Source: Verrucomicrobiota bacterium (GTDB lineage: Bacteria > Verrucomicrobiota > Verrucomicrobiia > Verrucomicrobiales > Akkermansiaceae). Taken from it: a stretch of DNA of 64,000 nt. The position numbers and the translations under genes are program-made. Below, in pieces: positions 1 to 9,904 of this stretch. The DNA lies in the NCBI GenBank assembly GCA_017301995.1, contig JAFLEH010000040.1, forward strand, positions 1 through 64,000. The letters are read 5' to 3'. A model generated the notes under the pieces. That model was not told the DNA's origin. It saw nothing but the letters and a program-made list of their open reading frames with translations, and searched no databases. Each line of letters opens with the position of its first letter. Within the stretch, counting starts at the first letter, position 1.

Positions 1-49
1 GCAGCAGTGATTCAAGATGAAGGGCTTGATCGGTTGTCAGCAATAGAGG

Positions 50-2110
50 TTGGGAAATCCGGGCCATGACTGGATCATAGCAGATACTGTGCCAAATGCA
101 CAGTTATTTCGCGAACGTTGCACTAGGGTGGATCTGGAGAGGATGAAGCAGAAGGTGGCGGCTAGGGAACGCCCGTGGATCGACGGCTGGGAACTGCTGA
201 TCAAGGACCCCAAGGCGCAATCAGGCTATCGAGACGGCGCTGACATCAACATGGGAGAACGCAAGAGCGGCAAGCCAGCGGTGGGGCGCCAGCGATCCTC
301 CGCAGACGCGCACGCCGCATACCTCAACTTCATCCGCTGGTATGTGAGCGGCGACCGCGCATATGCTGATTGCGCGATCCGAATTTGCAACAATTGGTCA
401 GCCAAGGTGTGTGAGGAGTCGAGGCCGGGGCTCACCGGGATTCCCATCGGCGAATTCGCAATGGTGGGAGAACTGCTGCGATGCTGTCCCTACTGGAAGG
501 CAGAGGACCAGGAGCGCTTCAAGTCAATGATGCGCACCTACCTGTATCCGGGTGTGAAGGCATTTCTGGACGAGCACAATAAAAACGGAAGCTCCGAGAC
601 ATGGGCGAACTGGGACATCTGCAACGTCCAGGCGCTGGTCGCAATGGGGGTCCTGCTCGATGATCGCCGGATTTTCAACGAAGGCATCGATTACTTCAAA
701 AGCGGACGGGGCACCGGGTCGATCAAGAACGCGGTTTACCATATGCACCCCGGCGGGCTGGGACAATGGCAGGAAAGCGGACGTGATCAGGGCCACGCAC
801 AACTGTGCATAGGAATGATGGGACAGCTTTGCCAGGTTGCGTGGAATCAGGGCGTCGATCTCTTCAGCCATGACAACAACCGGCTGCTGGCTGGCATCGA
901 ATATGTGGGTGCCACGGCTTTATTGGAGAAGCTCCCCTTCAAATACTACAACAATGATTCGGACGCCATGAATTACTGGCTCTCCGTCAACGGATATGGA
1001 CGCCTCTCTTCGCCCGTCTGGGAGCTCCTTCACAACCACTACGTCGTGCGCAAGGGAATCAAGTCACCCCGTCTCTTCACAATGGCCAAGCTCACCCGGC
1101 CCGAACCGGGTGGCGGCGACCACTTTGGCTACGGCACGCTGACCTATACGCTCGATGCCAATGCTTCGCCCTACCCGGGGAAACTGCCATTGGCACCAGC
1201 GGGACTAACCGCTCGCCCGGGATTGGGTCGCGTCACTCTTGATTGGAATCCGGCTGCCACCCGCGATGCCGGCGGGTATGTGGTGCGGCGGGCGAAGTCA
1301 GGCAGCGGCACATTCGAAACGATCGGCAACTGGAACAGATGCGTTGCGAATCAATACATCGACAACGGAGCAAGTCCAGGCACCGACTATGATTATGTGG
1401 TGGCCGCCCGCAATCCGGCGGGAGTAGGGCCCGATTCCGAGCTGGTCACAGCCAAGGCTGAGCCACCGGGGCCGCTGCCGAAAGGTTGGTCCCTGTCGAG
1501 AATCGGCCCGGGGACCGAAGATCAGGCCGGAAGGGTCGAGGCAAGCTATAGCGAAACGGGAAGCCGCTCGCTTCGCATCAAGGGCATTGGAAGGAACCTC
1601 GGCGGCAGCGAAGACAGCGCGACCTTCGCCGGATGCGAAGTCAAGGGCGACTGCGAACTGGTTGGCCGGCTCATCATCTCCCCGCAGGTGAATTTCCCGA
1701 AGAGCAGCTCTCCCAAAATGGGCCTCATGATCCGTGAGTCGACCATGCCCGGAGCGCCCGGTGTGGCGCTCTCACTCGGCGAGGTGGGGTTGCGCGGAAC
1801 GCGCGCCCGATTCCGGACGGAAGCCGGTGCCAAATCGGTGGTGTGCCGTGGCAACGATTATTCGTGGATGCCGATCTGGTATAAACTCAAGCGCAGTGGC
1901 GACACGCTGACGGCATGGCATTGCATGGACGGGAAAAGCTGGATCGAAGTCGGGTCGTCCAAAGTGAAACTGCCGGAAAAGTGTCTTGCTGGTTTCTTTG
2001 TGACCGGAAGCGACGGTTCACAGACCGGAACGGTCGAGGTGATGTTCGAGTATGTCAGTTTAAGGACCACCGAGCTCGGGACCCGAAGGGATATCAAGGA
2101 CTCATTCTAA
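50..2110 (+). CDS. Alginate-lyase-superfamily protein with Fn3 and beta-sandwich domains, 5' end doubtful
   Basis: This 686-aa protein is probably a polysaccharide lyase, or a relative, that cuts uronic-acid chains. Residues about 20-300 resemble the alginate_lyase (alpha/alpha) toroid: an R-V-D-L-E-R-M-K-x-K-V entry helix, an E-T-W-A-N-W-D-I-C-N-V-Q-A segment and a Q-W-Q-E-S-G-R-D-Q-G-H-A-Q segment. A fibronectin type III domain follows at about 382-475, then a DUF1349-like concanavalin sandwich at about 480-680 that may bind glycan. The only usable start in this frame is a TTG at 50, because an in-frame TAG lies at 44-46. No signal peptide is present although the family is normally secreted, so the 5' end may be lost, frameshifted or mis-started. 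Its stop overlaps the remnant of an AraC gene on the other strand. The fold assignment is fairly safe; the substrate is unknown. Confidence 0.75.
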   Translation: MGNPGHDWIIADTVPNAQLFRERCTRVDLERMKQKVAARERPWIDGWELLIKDPKAQSGYRDGADINMGERKSGKPAVGRQRSSADAHAAYLNFIRWYVSGDRAYADCAIRICNNWSAKVCEESRPGLTGIPIGEFAMVGELLRCCPYWKAEDQERFKSMMRTYLYPGVKAFLDEHNKNGSSETWANWDICNVQALVAMGVLLDDRRIFNEGIDYFKSGRGTGSIKNAVYHMHPGGLGQWQESGRDQGHAQLCIGMMGQLCQVAWNQGVDLFSHDNNRLLAGIEYVGATALLEKLPFKYYNNDSDAMNYWLSVNGYGRLSSPVWELLHNHYVVRKGIKSPRLFTMAKLTRPEPGGGDHFGYGTLTYTLDANASPYPGKLPLAPAGLTARPGLGRVTLDWNPAATRDAGGYVVRRAKSGSGTFETIGNWNRCVANQYIDNGASPGTDYDYVVAARNPAGVGPDSELVTAKAEPPGPLPKGWSLSRIGPGTEDQAGRVEASYSETGSRSLRIKGIGRNLGGSEDSATFAGCEVKGDCELVGRLIISPQVNFPKSSSPKMGLMIRESTMPGAPGVALSLGEVGLRGTRARFRTEAGAKSVVCRGNDYSWMPIWYKLKRSGDTLTAWHCMDGKSWIEVGSSKVKLPEKCLAGFFVTGSDGSQTGTVEVMFEYVSLRTTELGTRRDIKDSF

Positions 2111-2304
2111 TCCGCGGCGTGCTGGGTCTTCAACCGGGTGCGCAACTGTAACGGGCGATCATCGGAAAAGCGCTGAAACAGGCGTGCAAGATATGCCGGA
2201 TCAACATGGCAGCCATCGGCGATTTCGGCCACGGATCCGCCTTCCAGATTGGAATCGTGGATGAACGCACGGCATCGCGAAGAGGTGCGGCTGGCCGTCT
2301 TCAA
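2107..2304 (-). pseudogene. Remnant of an AraC-family regulator (DNA-binding domain)
   Basis: The reading frame encodes F-I-H-D-S-N-L-E-G-G-S-V-A-E-I-A-D-G-C-H-V-D-P-A-Y-L-A-R-L-F-Q-R-F and then R-L-K-T-Q-H-A-A-D before a stop. This is the first helix-turn-helix of an AraC/XylS regulator and the start of the linker helix. The usual second helix-turn-helix and the whole ligand-binding half are missing, so at about 65 codons this is a decayed fragment rather than a working regulator. It ends inside the stop region of the lyase-like gene on the opposite strand and lies just beyond the 3' end of the GH95 gene. It suggests that a regulator once sat beside these enzymes. Confidence 0.7.
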
Positions 2305-2318
2305 ACGGGATGCGAAGT

Positions 2319-4676
2319 TCAGTGTTCAATGTCGGACCTTTCAGATGTTACAGTTTTAAGAGTTCCATTGACCCGGACCCTCACTTCGCGAGGTTGGGCG
2401 GAGGTGACGCGGAGGGAAGTGGCCTGTCCGTCCTTCCATGCGAAATCGACGGTGAAACCACCGCGGGCTCGAAGGCCCTTCACCGAGCCGGTCGGCCAGT
2501 TTTTCGGCAGAGCGGGCAATAGTTCGATTTCACCTGCGTGGGATTGCAGCAACATTTCGGCAATGCCGGCCGTCGCACCAAAATTCCCGTCAATCTGGAA
2601 AGGAGGATGGGTGTCGAACAAATTGGGCAGCGTGCATTTGGCCAGCAAATAGTGGAGATGGCTTGCGGCCGCGTCGCCATCCTTCAGGCGGGCGAAAAGG
2701 TTGATCAACCATGCCCTGCTCCACCCGGTGGCACCGCCACCATGGGCGAGGCGATACTCAAGGCTTTTCCTTGCCGCAGCCATCAACTCGGGAGTCTTGG
2801 GCGTGATCTGGCTGGCCGGATGCAGCCCATAAAGATGTGCCACATGCCGGTGGCCCGGCTCGGCTTCGCCGTAGTCTTCCACCCATTCCTGTAGTCGGCC
2901 GGTCTTGGAGCTGATTTGAACAGGGGCAAGGCGGTCCAGCGCGCTTCGAATTTGGCCGCAGATCCCTGGCTCAAAGTTTTTTCCGCCCAGTATGTCCGCG
3001 GCGGAGAGGCAGTTTTCAAACAAATCGCGAACGATCATCAGGTCCGATGTGGCGGCGTAGGTAAACATCGCTTTGGTTCCATTAGGCTTGATGAAGGTGT
3101 TCTCGGGGGAGTGTGATGGCACCGGGACCAGCTTCCCGGCCACAGGACTGCCGGTCGGCGCTTCCACCAGGTAATCCAACATGAACTGAGCCGCGCCACA
3201 CATCTGCGGCCATGCTCGCTTGAGGAGAAAGTCTTTGTCTTGTGTGTAAAGATAATGCTCCCATGAATGCTGTACCAACCAGGCCCCGCCCATGGGCCAT
3301 ACGCCCCATACGCCGTCAACCGGCGCTGCGCCCCGCCAGAGATCGGTATTGTGATGCACCGTCCATCCGCGGCAGCCGTAATATTGTTTGGCCGCTTCCC
3401 CGCCGGTGATCCGCAAGTCATCAATCAGATCAAAAAGGGGCATGCTGCACTCGGACAGATTGGCGACTTCCACGGGCCAATAGTTCATTTGCAGATTGAT
3501 GTTGGTTGTGAATTTGCTGCCCCAAGCCGGAGCGCTTTCGTTATTCCAAATGCCTTGCAGATTGGCCGGTTGTGACCCGGGCCGGCTTGAACTGAGCATC
3601 AGATAGCGACCAAACTGAAAGTGCAGCGCCGCCAACCAGGGATCGTCCGCCCCGGCCTTGACGGCGGCAAGCCGTGCACTCGTGGGCTTCTGATTGTCGG
3701 AATCACCACCGAGGTCAATGGCGACTCGGTCCATGTATCTCTCGAAATCTTTCACATGCCGCTGCCGCAGTTGCTCGTAACCCAGTTTTTCCGCCCGCTC
3801 CAATTGTCCCGGCCACTCGGCATTGGGATTGCCGGTGATGTCTTGGAAATTCCGGAAGCTCGTTCCCGCGCCAAGGATCAAGGTCACGGCGTTGGCTCCC
3901 TCAATTCGGATCGAGTTCTCTCCAGGCAGCATTTTTCCGCCCTCGGGTTTTATCTGGAGCGCGGTGGTGTAGCGGATGCCGGGTTCGGACCAGACGGCGA
4001 TCCACTGCTTCCGTTTCCCGTCCTCATGCCATTGTCCTTCCAATGCCAATTGCCCGGATTCTCCGGCACGGACCTTATGAGGATAGATGGAACCCAATCC
4101 GGCCGTGAAGCTGATCTTGCCAGACTCGTTCGCGGCGAGGCGTACAACCAGCACGCCATCCGGATGAGAAGCGAAATACTCACGCTTGAATTCGGTGGTT
4201 CCGCAGCGAAAAGTCGTGCTGGCGATGCCGGTTCGCAGGTCGAGTTCCCGCCGATAATCCGTTGCCCCTCCCGGAAGAGTGAATCGCAAAGCTAGATCTC
4301 CGAGCGGCTGAAAGGCCGCTTGGTAGGCCGGCGTTCCCATGAAATTCTTGCTGGTGAGCGAGGTTGCTTCCAGTTCCTTTCCGGCAAATATCAGCCGACG
4401 AATTTCGGGGAGATATTTGGCCGCATCGGGCCGACAATAATCGTGGGGCGAGCCGGCCCAGAAAGTATCGGCATTGAGTTGGATTCGCTCTTGGGAAACA
4501 CCGCCATCAACCATGGCGCCGAGCCGGGAATTGCCCAGCGGCAGGTTCTCGTCCCAAGCGGACGCTGGCTTGTCGAACCAGAGTTTCAATTCGTTTGCGG
4601 TGGCCTTGGGTTGGAGTGCTCCGATGCAGCAGCAAATTGCTGTGGCAGATGCCATTTTGGACATGAAGGTTTGCAT
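2319..4676 (-). CDS. GH95 alpha-L-fucosidase, secreted
   Basis: This 785-aa enzyme probably releases terminal L-fucose (or L-galactose) from glycans by inversion. The mature N-terminus begins L-K-L-W-F-D-K-P-A, followed by L-P-L-G-N-S-R-L-G-A-M, typical of the GH95 N-terminal beta domain. The (alpha/alpha)6 catalytic domain has the conserved N-x-N pair in T-T-N-I-N-L-Q-M-N-Y-W, the acid Glu in P-S-H-S-P-E-N and the base Asp in Q-I-D-G-N-F-G. All key residues are present and the length is normal. I chose ATG 4676 because it gives a signal peptide (M-Q-T-F-M-S-K-M-A-S-A-T-A-I ... A-T-A); the frame stays open upstream to 4817 without a better start. It is divergent from the PATR gene at 5065. 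Fucose and galactose specificity cannot be separated by eye. Confidence 0.92.
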   Translation of the reverse strand: MQTFMSKMASATAICCCIGALQPKATANELKLWFDKPASAWDENLPLGNSRLGAMVDGGVSQERIQLNADTFWAGSPHDYCRPDAAKYLPEIRRLIFAGKELEATSLTSKNFMGTPAYQAAFQPLGDLALRFTLPGGATDYRRELDLRTGIASTTFRCGTTEFKREYFASHPDGVLVVRLAANESGKISFTAGLGSIYPHKVRAGESGQLALEGQWHEDGKRKQWIAVWSEPGIRYTTALQIKPEGGKMLPGENSIRIEGANAVTLILGAGTSFRNFQDITGNPNAEWPGQLERAEKLGYEQLRQRHVKDFERYMDRVAIDLGGDSDNQKPTSARLAAVKAGADDPWLAALHFQFGRYLMLSSSRPGSQPANLQGIWNNESAPAWGSKFTTNINLQMNYWPVEVANLSECSMPLFDLIDDLRITGGEAAKQYYGCRGWTVHHNTDLWRGAAPVDGVWGVWPMGGAWLVQHSWEHYLYTQDKDFLLKRAWPQMCGAAQFMLDYLVEAPTGSPVAGKLVPVPSHSPENTFIKPNGTKAMFTYAATSDLMIVRDLFENCLSAADILGGKNFEPGICGQIRSALDRLAPVQISSKTGRLQEWVEDYGEAEPGHRHVAHLYGLHPASQITPKTPELMAAARKSLEYRLAHGGGATGWSRAWLINLFARLKDGDAAASHLHYLLAKCTLPNLFDTHPPFQIDGNFGATAGIAEMLLQSHAGEIELLPALPKNWPTGSVKGLRARGGFTVDFAWKDGQATSLRVTSAQPREVRVRVNGTLKTVTSERSDIEH

Positions 4677-4817
4677 TTTTGGAATTTTCTTGAGGGTGAC
4701 TGCTCCGCCGGACAGAGCCGGGCCGGAATTTGGAGCCACTCGAATGGCGGAATAAGTTAAGTGGCGGTTGATCGGGCTGGCGGGGTTCAATATGTTGGTT
4801 TTGTGTTTCCTAGTCAA

Positions 4818-4845
4818 TGAGAAGCCGGAAACATCCGGCTTCTCA
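4818..4845. terminator. Perfect stem-loop in the divergent spacer
   Basis: The arms TGAGAAGCCGGA and TCCGGCTTCTCA pair perfectly around an AACA loop. A T-rich tract (TTTTC) follows on the plus strand. Its position between two divergent genes does not suit a simple gene-end terminator, so it may instead be a leader hairpin, an operator or the remnant of a rearrangement. The hairpin is certain; the role is not. Confidence 0.4.
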
Positions 4846-4966
4846 CAAGCTTTTCTCCGCCCGGAGGGCGGGGAAACGGGGAAATTTCCGAACTCGCTGA
4901 TCGCGGTCCGGGCGGCACAGCCTCCGGATGCAGGCGGGCGGCATTCTGGAAAAATCCGGATGAATA

Positions 4967-4976
4967 CCAGTGTAAC
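4967..4976 (+). promoter_or_regulatory. CCAGTGTAAC element upstream of the first PATR gene
   Basis: The 10-mer CCAGTGTAAC occurs here and at 9905-9914, each exactly 88 bases before its PATR start codon. Bases just downstream (TCAACTTTCGCTTCCC here, CTAATTCGCGATTCCC there) are partly conserved. The likeliest explanation is a promoter or activator site copied with the gene. Confidence 0.4.
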
Positions 4977-5064
4977 TCAACTTTCGCTTCCCCCAGCGAG
5001 AATTCCTGATAAAACGGAGACATATTTTGCCCGAAAAATCAAAATCCTAGTCGAGAAGCTACCC

Positions 5065-8000
5065 ATGAAGCCAAAACACAAAACCATCCTCACCTCCGTC
5101 CTTCCTGCGCAAATTGCACTGGGTCTCGGACTCGCCGTGGTGGGCATTCCATCCCAGTCCGCTTTGGGTGCCGCCCTTACTTGGACCGGAACCACCGGTT
5201 CCGTCTGGAACTCCGCCGCCAGTTGGAACCCCGCGCAAGCCCCCACTTCGGCTGACGACCTCGCCATTCTCGGCCCATTGAACGTAGCGGGCGCGCTCAC
5301 CATCAACGTCAATACCGCGGCCGCCGCCAACACAATCAACTTTACCAACACCAGCGCCACCGCTCTCACCAACACGAGCAGCGGGGCAAATCAGACGCTT
5401 ACCCTACAAAGTGGTCTCACGGTCGGCACCGGTGCGGTCACCATCGGTTCCGCCACCGCCAACCAAAACGTGAATATCGCCCTCGGAGCCAGCCAGACTT
5501 GGGACATCGGTAGCGGTGGGCTTACGGCGGTCAATGTGATCAGCGGTACCGGTTTCCAACTTACCAAGAACGGCACAGGCACGCTGACTCTCAGTGGCGC
5601 GAACACCTACTCCGGTAACACGGTTCTGAACGCCGGCACGCTGTCGGTGGGGAGTAACAGCGGCCTTGGAACCGGCATGCTGAATCTTGGTGGCGGCACC
5701 TTGCTCATCGGCCAGAATCTAACGGTGAACAACAACATCGTTCTCAACGGCACCGCCACCATACAGAAAGGCACCACTGCGTTGAATAACTCTACTCTTG
5801 GCGGTGGAATCAGTGGATCCGGCAACCTGACCTTGCATGCTGGCGTTGGCGGATCAGAAAGAACACTTTGGCTGTCAGGTGCCAATACAATGACCAGCGG
5901 CACGATCACCACCACCGCGGCCGCAACCAGCGGCATTGTGCGCATCAACAGCACGAGTGCCGGCAATGCCAACGTGGCTTGGGTGTTCAACGACGCTGCG
6001 ACATCACTCGATTTGACGGGGTCGGCAACGATCCAATTCGGCTCGATGACCGGCACTGGGAATTTGCAGGGGAATACCGCCGGAACCAAGACGGCTGAGG
6101 TCGGAGCCCTGGGCCAGAACGACTTGATGAGCGGCGCGATTGTTAATGGTACAGGAGCTATCGTGGCGTTGACCAAGGTGGGCACCGGCACGCTGACCCT
6201 TGCCGGGGCCAATACCTACACCGGCGCGACGACCATCAGCGCCGGCACGCTGCAGATCGGCAATGGCGGCGCGACTGGCAGCCTGGGCACCACCGCGATC
6301 ACGAACGACGCGACGCTGGCCTTCAACCGCACGGGCACCGTTACGCAAGCCTCGGCGATCTCAGGCATCGGCAATCTGATCCAGGCCGGTACGGGCACGC
6401 TGGTTCTCACCGGCACCAATACCTACACCGGCGCGACGACCATCAGCGCTGGCACGCTGCAGATCGGCGATGGCGGCACGACCGGCAGCCTTTCGGACAG
6501 CAGCGCGATCACCAACAATGCGACGCTGGCCTTCAAACGGTCCGACACCATCTACCAAGGCACGGACTTCGCTTCCGTGATCAGTGGTTCCGGCAGCCTG
6601 ACCAAAGCCGGTGCCGGCACGCTGGACCTTTCTGGCTCGAATACCTACACGGGAGCGACCACCATCAATGCCGGCACGGTCTCTGTCAGCGGAAGCATCT
6701 CCGCGAGCACCACCACCGTGAACAACGGGGGCACCCTCACCGGCACCGGCACGGTGGGGAATGTGACTCTCGCCACGGGCGGCCAAATCGGCGCAGGCGC
6801 GGATGCGGCGAGCGTCGGCACTCTCACCGGCACCTCGCTTACCATCGGCGGGGGCACCGGTTACGCCTTCACCTTGGACAATGTGAACGCCTCCGTGGCG
6901 GGCACGGACTACGATCAGATCGTCCTCTCCGGCGGCCTCACCCTGAACAACACCTCCGGCAGCCCCTTTACGATCTCCCTCTACGGCACTCCAGCCGGTT
7001 GGAGCAACAGCGGCAACTACTCCTGGGACATCATCAGCGCCTCGAGCCTCACCGGATTCTCAGCAGCGAACTTCACCACCAACTTCTCCAACTTCGGCAT
7101 CACCTCGGAAAACCGCACGGGCACATGGAGTTTCTCAAACCCCTCTCCAGGCGTGATCCGGCTTAGCTATACCGCGGCTGCTGCGGCCTCCGTTTGGGCG
7201 GGCGGCACAGGAGTGTGGTCATCCGGCTTCTCCCCTGCCGTCGTCAATGGCGCAGTGGCGAGCTTCACCGGTGGCGGCGGCACCGCAACCAACAACATCG
7301 CTTCAGGGACGCTCTCAAGCCTCAGCTCGATCACTTTCGACGCCGCTGCGGGAGCCTACACCCTTGATGCCAACGTCGGCTCGGCAGGGGCATCCGGCGG
7401 CACTCCGCTGGTCTTTGACAACTTCATCGCGAACAACTCGTCCAATGCCCAGACCATCAACCTCGATCTGTCCCTGCCCTTCACACGCAGTTTGGATGCC
7501 ACGTCGGGCGACATCATCCTCGGCGGCGTGGTTTCGGGTAACGGTGGCATTTTGAAAACCGGAAATTCGGCACTCACCCTCTCCGGCAACAACACCTATT
7601 CAGGGGCCACAACGATTTCCGCCGGCAACTTCGAAATCGCATCGAGTGGACGCCTTGGCGGCGGCAGCTACTCTGCGGACATCGCCAACAGCGGCACGTT
7701 CATTTACTCCGGCACCAATAACCAGACCCTCTCGGGAATCATCTCCGGCACGGGAGCCCTCACCCACAACGCCAGCAGCACGCTCACACTCGCCGGTATC
7801 AATACTTATACCGGTGGCACTTCGGTCAATGGCGGCACGCTTGAGATCGGCGGTTCGGGCCTGCTGGGGTCCGGTGCCTACGCCGGGGCAATTGCGACTT
7901 CGTCCGGAGCGACGTTCCAGTTCAGCAGCATCAACAACCAAACGATTTCCGGCGTGGTATCCGGCGGCGGAGCTTTGGACAAGAGTGGCCCCGGTATCTT

Positions 8001-9837
8001 GACGCTCTCCAACGCGAACAACTACTCCGGTGGTACGGTGCTGAACGCCGGCACGCTGGCGATCACGAATAGCACCGCCCTCGGCACCGGTGCCGTAACC
8101 CTCGCCGGTGGGATCCTGACGAGCGCTGCCACCGCCGCAGATCTGTTCATGGCAAACAACATCGTTGTCAACGGCACCGCCGCGATCACACGCGACGCCA
8201 GCAGTAACAAAAACTATACTCTCAACGGCACCATCAGTGGATCCGGCAACCTGACCTTGAACACCGGCGCTTCCGTCAACTCCTTGTATCTTGCAGGTGC
8301 CAACACGATGACCAGCGGCACGATCACCTATGAGGCAAGCACAGCCGGCATTGTGCGCATTTCGACCGTGAACGCCGGCAATGCCAACGTGGCCTGGGTG
8401 TTCAACAGGCTCGCGAATTTCGATCTGGGTGCCGGGACGAGAACCATCCAGTTCGGCTCGCTGAGCGGGACTGGCGGCCTGGCGGGAAACACCGCCGGAA
8501 CCCTGACGATTGAGGTGGGAAATCTGGGCCTGAATGACACGTATTCCGGCCAGATCACCAACGGAGCGGGCGTAAGTGTCCTCGGGTTGACCAAGGTCGG
8601 CACCGGCACGCTGACTCTAACGGCGGGGAACAACAATTATACCGGCGGCACGGTCGTTCAGAACGGCACCTTGAATGCGACGTTCACCAATGGCACGGCG
8701 AACGCCATCTTTTCCGCTGTGCCGGCTGGCCAGGCGGTTTCGGTTGCCAGTGGAGCGGCTCTGGTTCTTACCCTCAATGGCACCAGGGATGCCTTTTTGA
8801 ACCAGGCGATCACCGGCAGTGGCGCGACGACAGTCACCACGTCGGGGGCTGACAACCGCTTTCTCAACATCACCTCGACTTTAAACAATCGGTTCTCCAG
8901 CGCCGGTGATCTTACCGTCGAGTCGGTTGGAACGGGAACGATTGGCCTCAACCTGTTTGGCACCAACCAGACCATCGGGGCGTTGAAAGGCGGCAACCTT
9001 GCGATTATCACCACCAACGGCAACGGAACGACGTCAACGCTCACAATCGGGAACAATAACAACAGCGGCACGTATTCGGGTCAGTTGGCCCAAGGGGGCG
9101 GTGCGTACATCCTTGCAATCACCAAGGTGGGCACCGGCACTCAGACGCTCACCGGGACGAACACCTACACCGGTGACACCACGGTGGAGGCCGGTATCCT
9201 CGCCGTAGGTGGCACCGCCATCGCCGACGGCAACAAACTTGTCATCTATGGTGGCAAGGTGGAACCGACCGGCACGGAGGTGGTGAACACCCTCTATTTC
9301 GGCACTACCCAGCAAGCCGCCGGCACCTGGGGCGCGACCGGTTCCGGAGCGACCCACATCGATGACGTCCATTTCTCCGGGACCAGCGGAGTTGTCAGCG
9401 TGACCAGCGGTCCCGCAGGCTATGCGGGCTGGGCCGCCACCGAGGGACTGACGGTCGGAGTCAACGATGGTGCGAATGACGATCCCGATGGAGACGGCAT
9501 CGCCAACCTGCTCGAATATGTCCTCGGCGGTCACCCGATCGGCGCGGGCGCATCCGACACCTCGATCCTGCCCACCCAGGCACTTGATGCCACCAACCTC
9601 ACCCTGACCTTCGAACGCTCCGATCTGTCGGAAATCGACACCACCCAGACCATCCAGATCAGCACCGGTCTGGGCACGTGGACGGACTTTGCCACCATTG
9701 GAGCTACCAGTTCCGGCGCGGTGACCGTCACCGAGAATTCGCCCACGGCTGAGCTGGACACGGTGAGCGTGGCCATCCCCCGCAGCAACGCGGTAAACGG
9801 CAAGCTCTTCGCCCGCCTGAAGGTCATCAAGAACTGA
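5065..9837 (+). CDS. Giant PATR beta-helical surface protein with shared C-terminal module
   Basis: This 1590-aa secreted protein is made mostly of PATR units of the form G-T-G-T-L-T-L-S-G-A-N-T-Y-S-G-x-T-x-x-N-A-G-T-L, expected to stack as a right-handed beta-helix stalk. I chose ATG 5065 because it gives a signal peptide (M-K-P-K-H-K-T-I-L-T-S-V-L-P-A-Q-I-A-L-G...). The track frame is open from 4768, but that stretch is not protein-like. Its tail (from about nt 9418) has a W-A-A-T-E-G-L segment, an Asp-rich D-P-D-G-D-G-I-A-N-L-L-E-Y calcium-binding-like motif and ends K-L-F-A-R-L-K-V-I-K-N, a divergent form of the module shared by other long proteins here. There is no autotransporter beta-barrel, so type V self-export is unlikely. 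The N-terminal 200 residues and a region near nt 8400-9170 are close copies of the next gene. Its precise role, such as adhesion or glycan capture, is unknown. Confidence 0.88.
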   Translation: MKPKHKTILTSVLPAQIALGLGLAVVGIPSQSALGAALTWTGTTGSVWNSAASWNPAQAPTSADDLAILGPLNVAGALTINVNTAAAANTINFTNTSATALTNTSSGANQTLTLQSGLTVGTGAVTIGSATANQNVNIALGASQTWDIGSGGLTAVNVISGTGFQLTKNGTGTLTLSGANTYSGNTVLNAGTLSVGSNSGLGTGMLNLGGGTLLIGQNLTVNNNIVLNGTATIQKGTTALNNSTLGGGISGSGNLTLHAGVGGSERTLWLSGANTMTSGTITTTAAATSGIVRINSTSAGNANVAWVFNDAATSLDLTGSATIQFGSMTGTGNLQGNTAGTKTAEVGALGQNDLMSGAIVNGTGAIVALTKVGTGTLTLAGANTYTGATTISAGTLQIGNGGATGSLGTTAITNDATLAFNRTGTVTQASAISGIGNLIQAGTGTLVLTGTNTYTGATTISAGTLQIGDGGTTGSLSDSSAITNNATLAFKRSDTIYQGTDFASVISGSGSLTKAGAGTLDLSGSNTYTGATTINAGTVSVSGSISASTTTVNNGGTLTGTGTVGNVTLATGGQIGAGADAASVGTLTGTSLTIGGGTGYAFTLDNVNASVAGTDYDQIVLSGGLTLNNTSGSPFTISLYGTPAGWSNSGNYSWDIISASSLTGFSAANFTTNFSNFGITSENRTGTWSFSNPSPGVIRLSYTAAAAASVWAGGTGVWSSGFSPAVVNGAVASFTGGGGTATNNIASGTLSSLSSITFDAAAGAYTLDANVGSAGASGGTPLVFDNFIANNSSNAQTINLDLSLPFTRSLDATSGDIILGGVVSGNGGILKTGNSALTLSGNNTYSGATTISAGNFEIASSGRLGGGSYSADIANSGTFIYSGTNNQTLSGIISGTGALTHNASSTLTLAGINTYTGGTSVNGGTLEIGGSGLLGSGAYAGAIATSSGATFQFSSINNQTISGVVSGGGALDKSGPGILTLSNANNYSGGTVLNAGTLAITNSTALGTGAVTLAGGILTSAATAADLFMANNIVVNGTAAITRDASSNKNYTLNGTISGSGNLTLNTGASVNSLYLAGANTMTSGTITYEASTAGIVRISTVNAGNANVAWVFNRLANFDLGAGTRTIQFGSLSGTGGLAGNTAGTLTIEVGNLGLNDTYSGQITNGAGVSVLGLTKVGTGTLTLTAGNNNYTGGTVVQNGTLNATFTNGTANAIFSAVPAGQAVSVASGAALVLTLNGTRDAFLNQAITGSGATTVTTSGADNRFLNITSTLNNRFSSAGDLTVESVGTGTIGLNLFGTNQTIGALKGGNLAIITTNGNGTTSTLTIGNNNNSGTYSGQLAQGGGAYILAITKVGTGTQTLTGTNTYTGDTTVEAGILAVGGTAIADGNKLVIYGGKVEPTGTEVVNTLYFGTTQQAAGTWGATGSGATHIDDVHFSGTSGVVSVTSGPAGYAGWAATEGLTVGVNDGANDDPDGDGIANLLEYVLGGHPIGAGASDTSILPTQALDATNLTLTFERSDLSEIDTTQTIQISTGLGTWTDFATIGATSSGAVTVTENSPTAELDTVSVAIPRSNAVNGKLFARLKVIKN
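8397..9170 (+). repeat. Long direct repeat, copy 1 (partner 10911-11690)
   Basis: This segment of the first PATR gene is about 85-90% identical by eye to 10911-11690 in the second. The match includes long shared runs around the segment encoding N-L-A-I-I-T-T-N-G-N-G-T-T-S-T-L. It marks recent duplication or gene conversion between tandem paralogues. Confidence 0.75.
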
Positions 9838-9904
9838 TCCGGCTCTTCCAGCGCCGGGTCGTTCAACGACGGTCCGGCGCATTTAGGAAAAAGGCGGCAG
9901 GTTG

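Larger units (their letters stand above)
4677..5064. promoter_or_regulatory. Divergent intergenic region between GH95 and PATR genes
   Basis: The 388 bases between two divergent starts carry no supported gene. They hold a perfect 12-bp inverted repeat with a 4-base loop at 4818-4845, a purine-rich inverted stretch around 4860-4895, and the word CCAGTGTAAC at 4967-4976. That word recurs upstream of the next PATR gene at the same distance from its start. Both neighbouring promoters should lie here. Confidence 0.5.

Noticed and set aside
5065..9837. Classical type V autotransporter
   Set aside because: PATR units are present, but no C-terminal 12-strand beta-barrel or terminal aromatic residue is seen; the end is the Asp-rich module.
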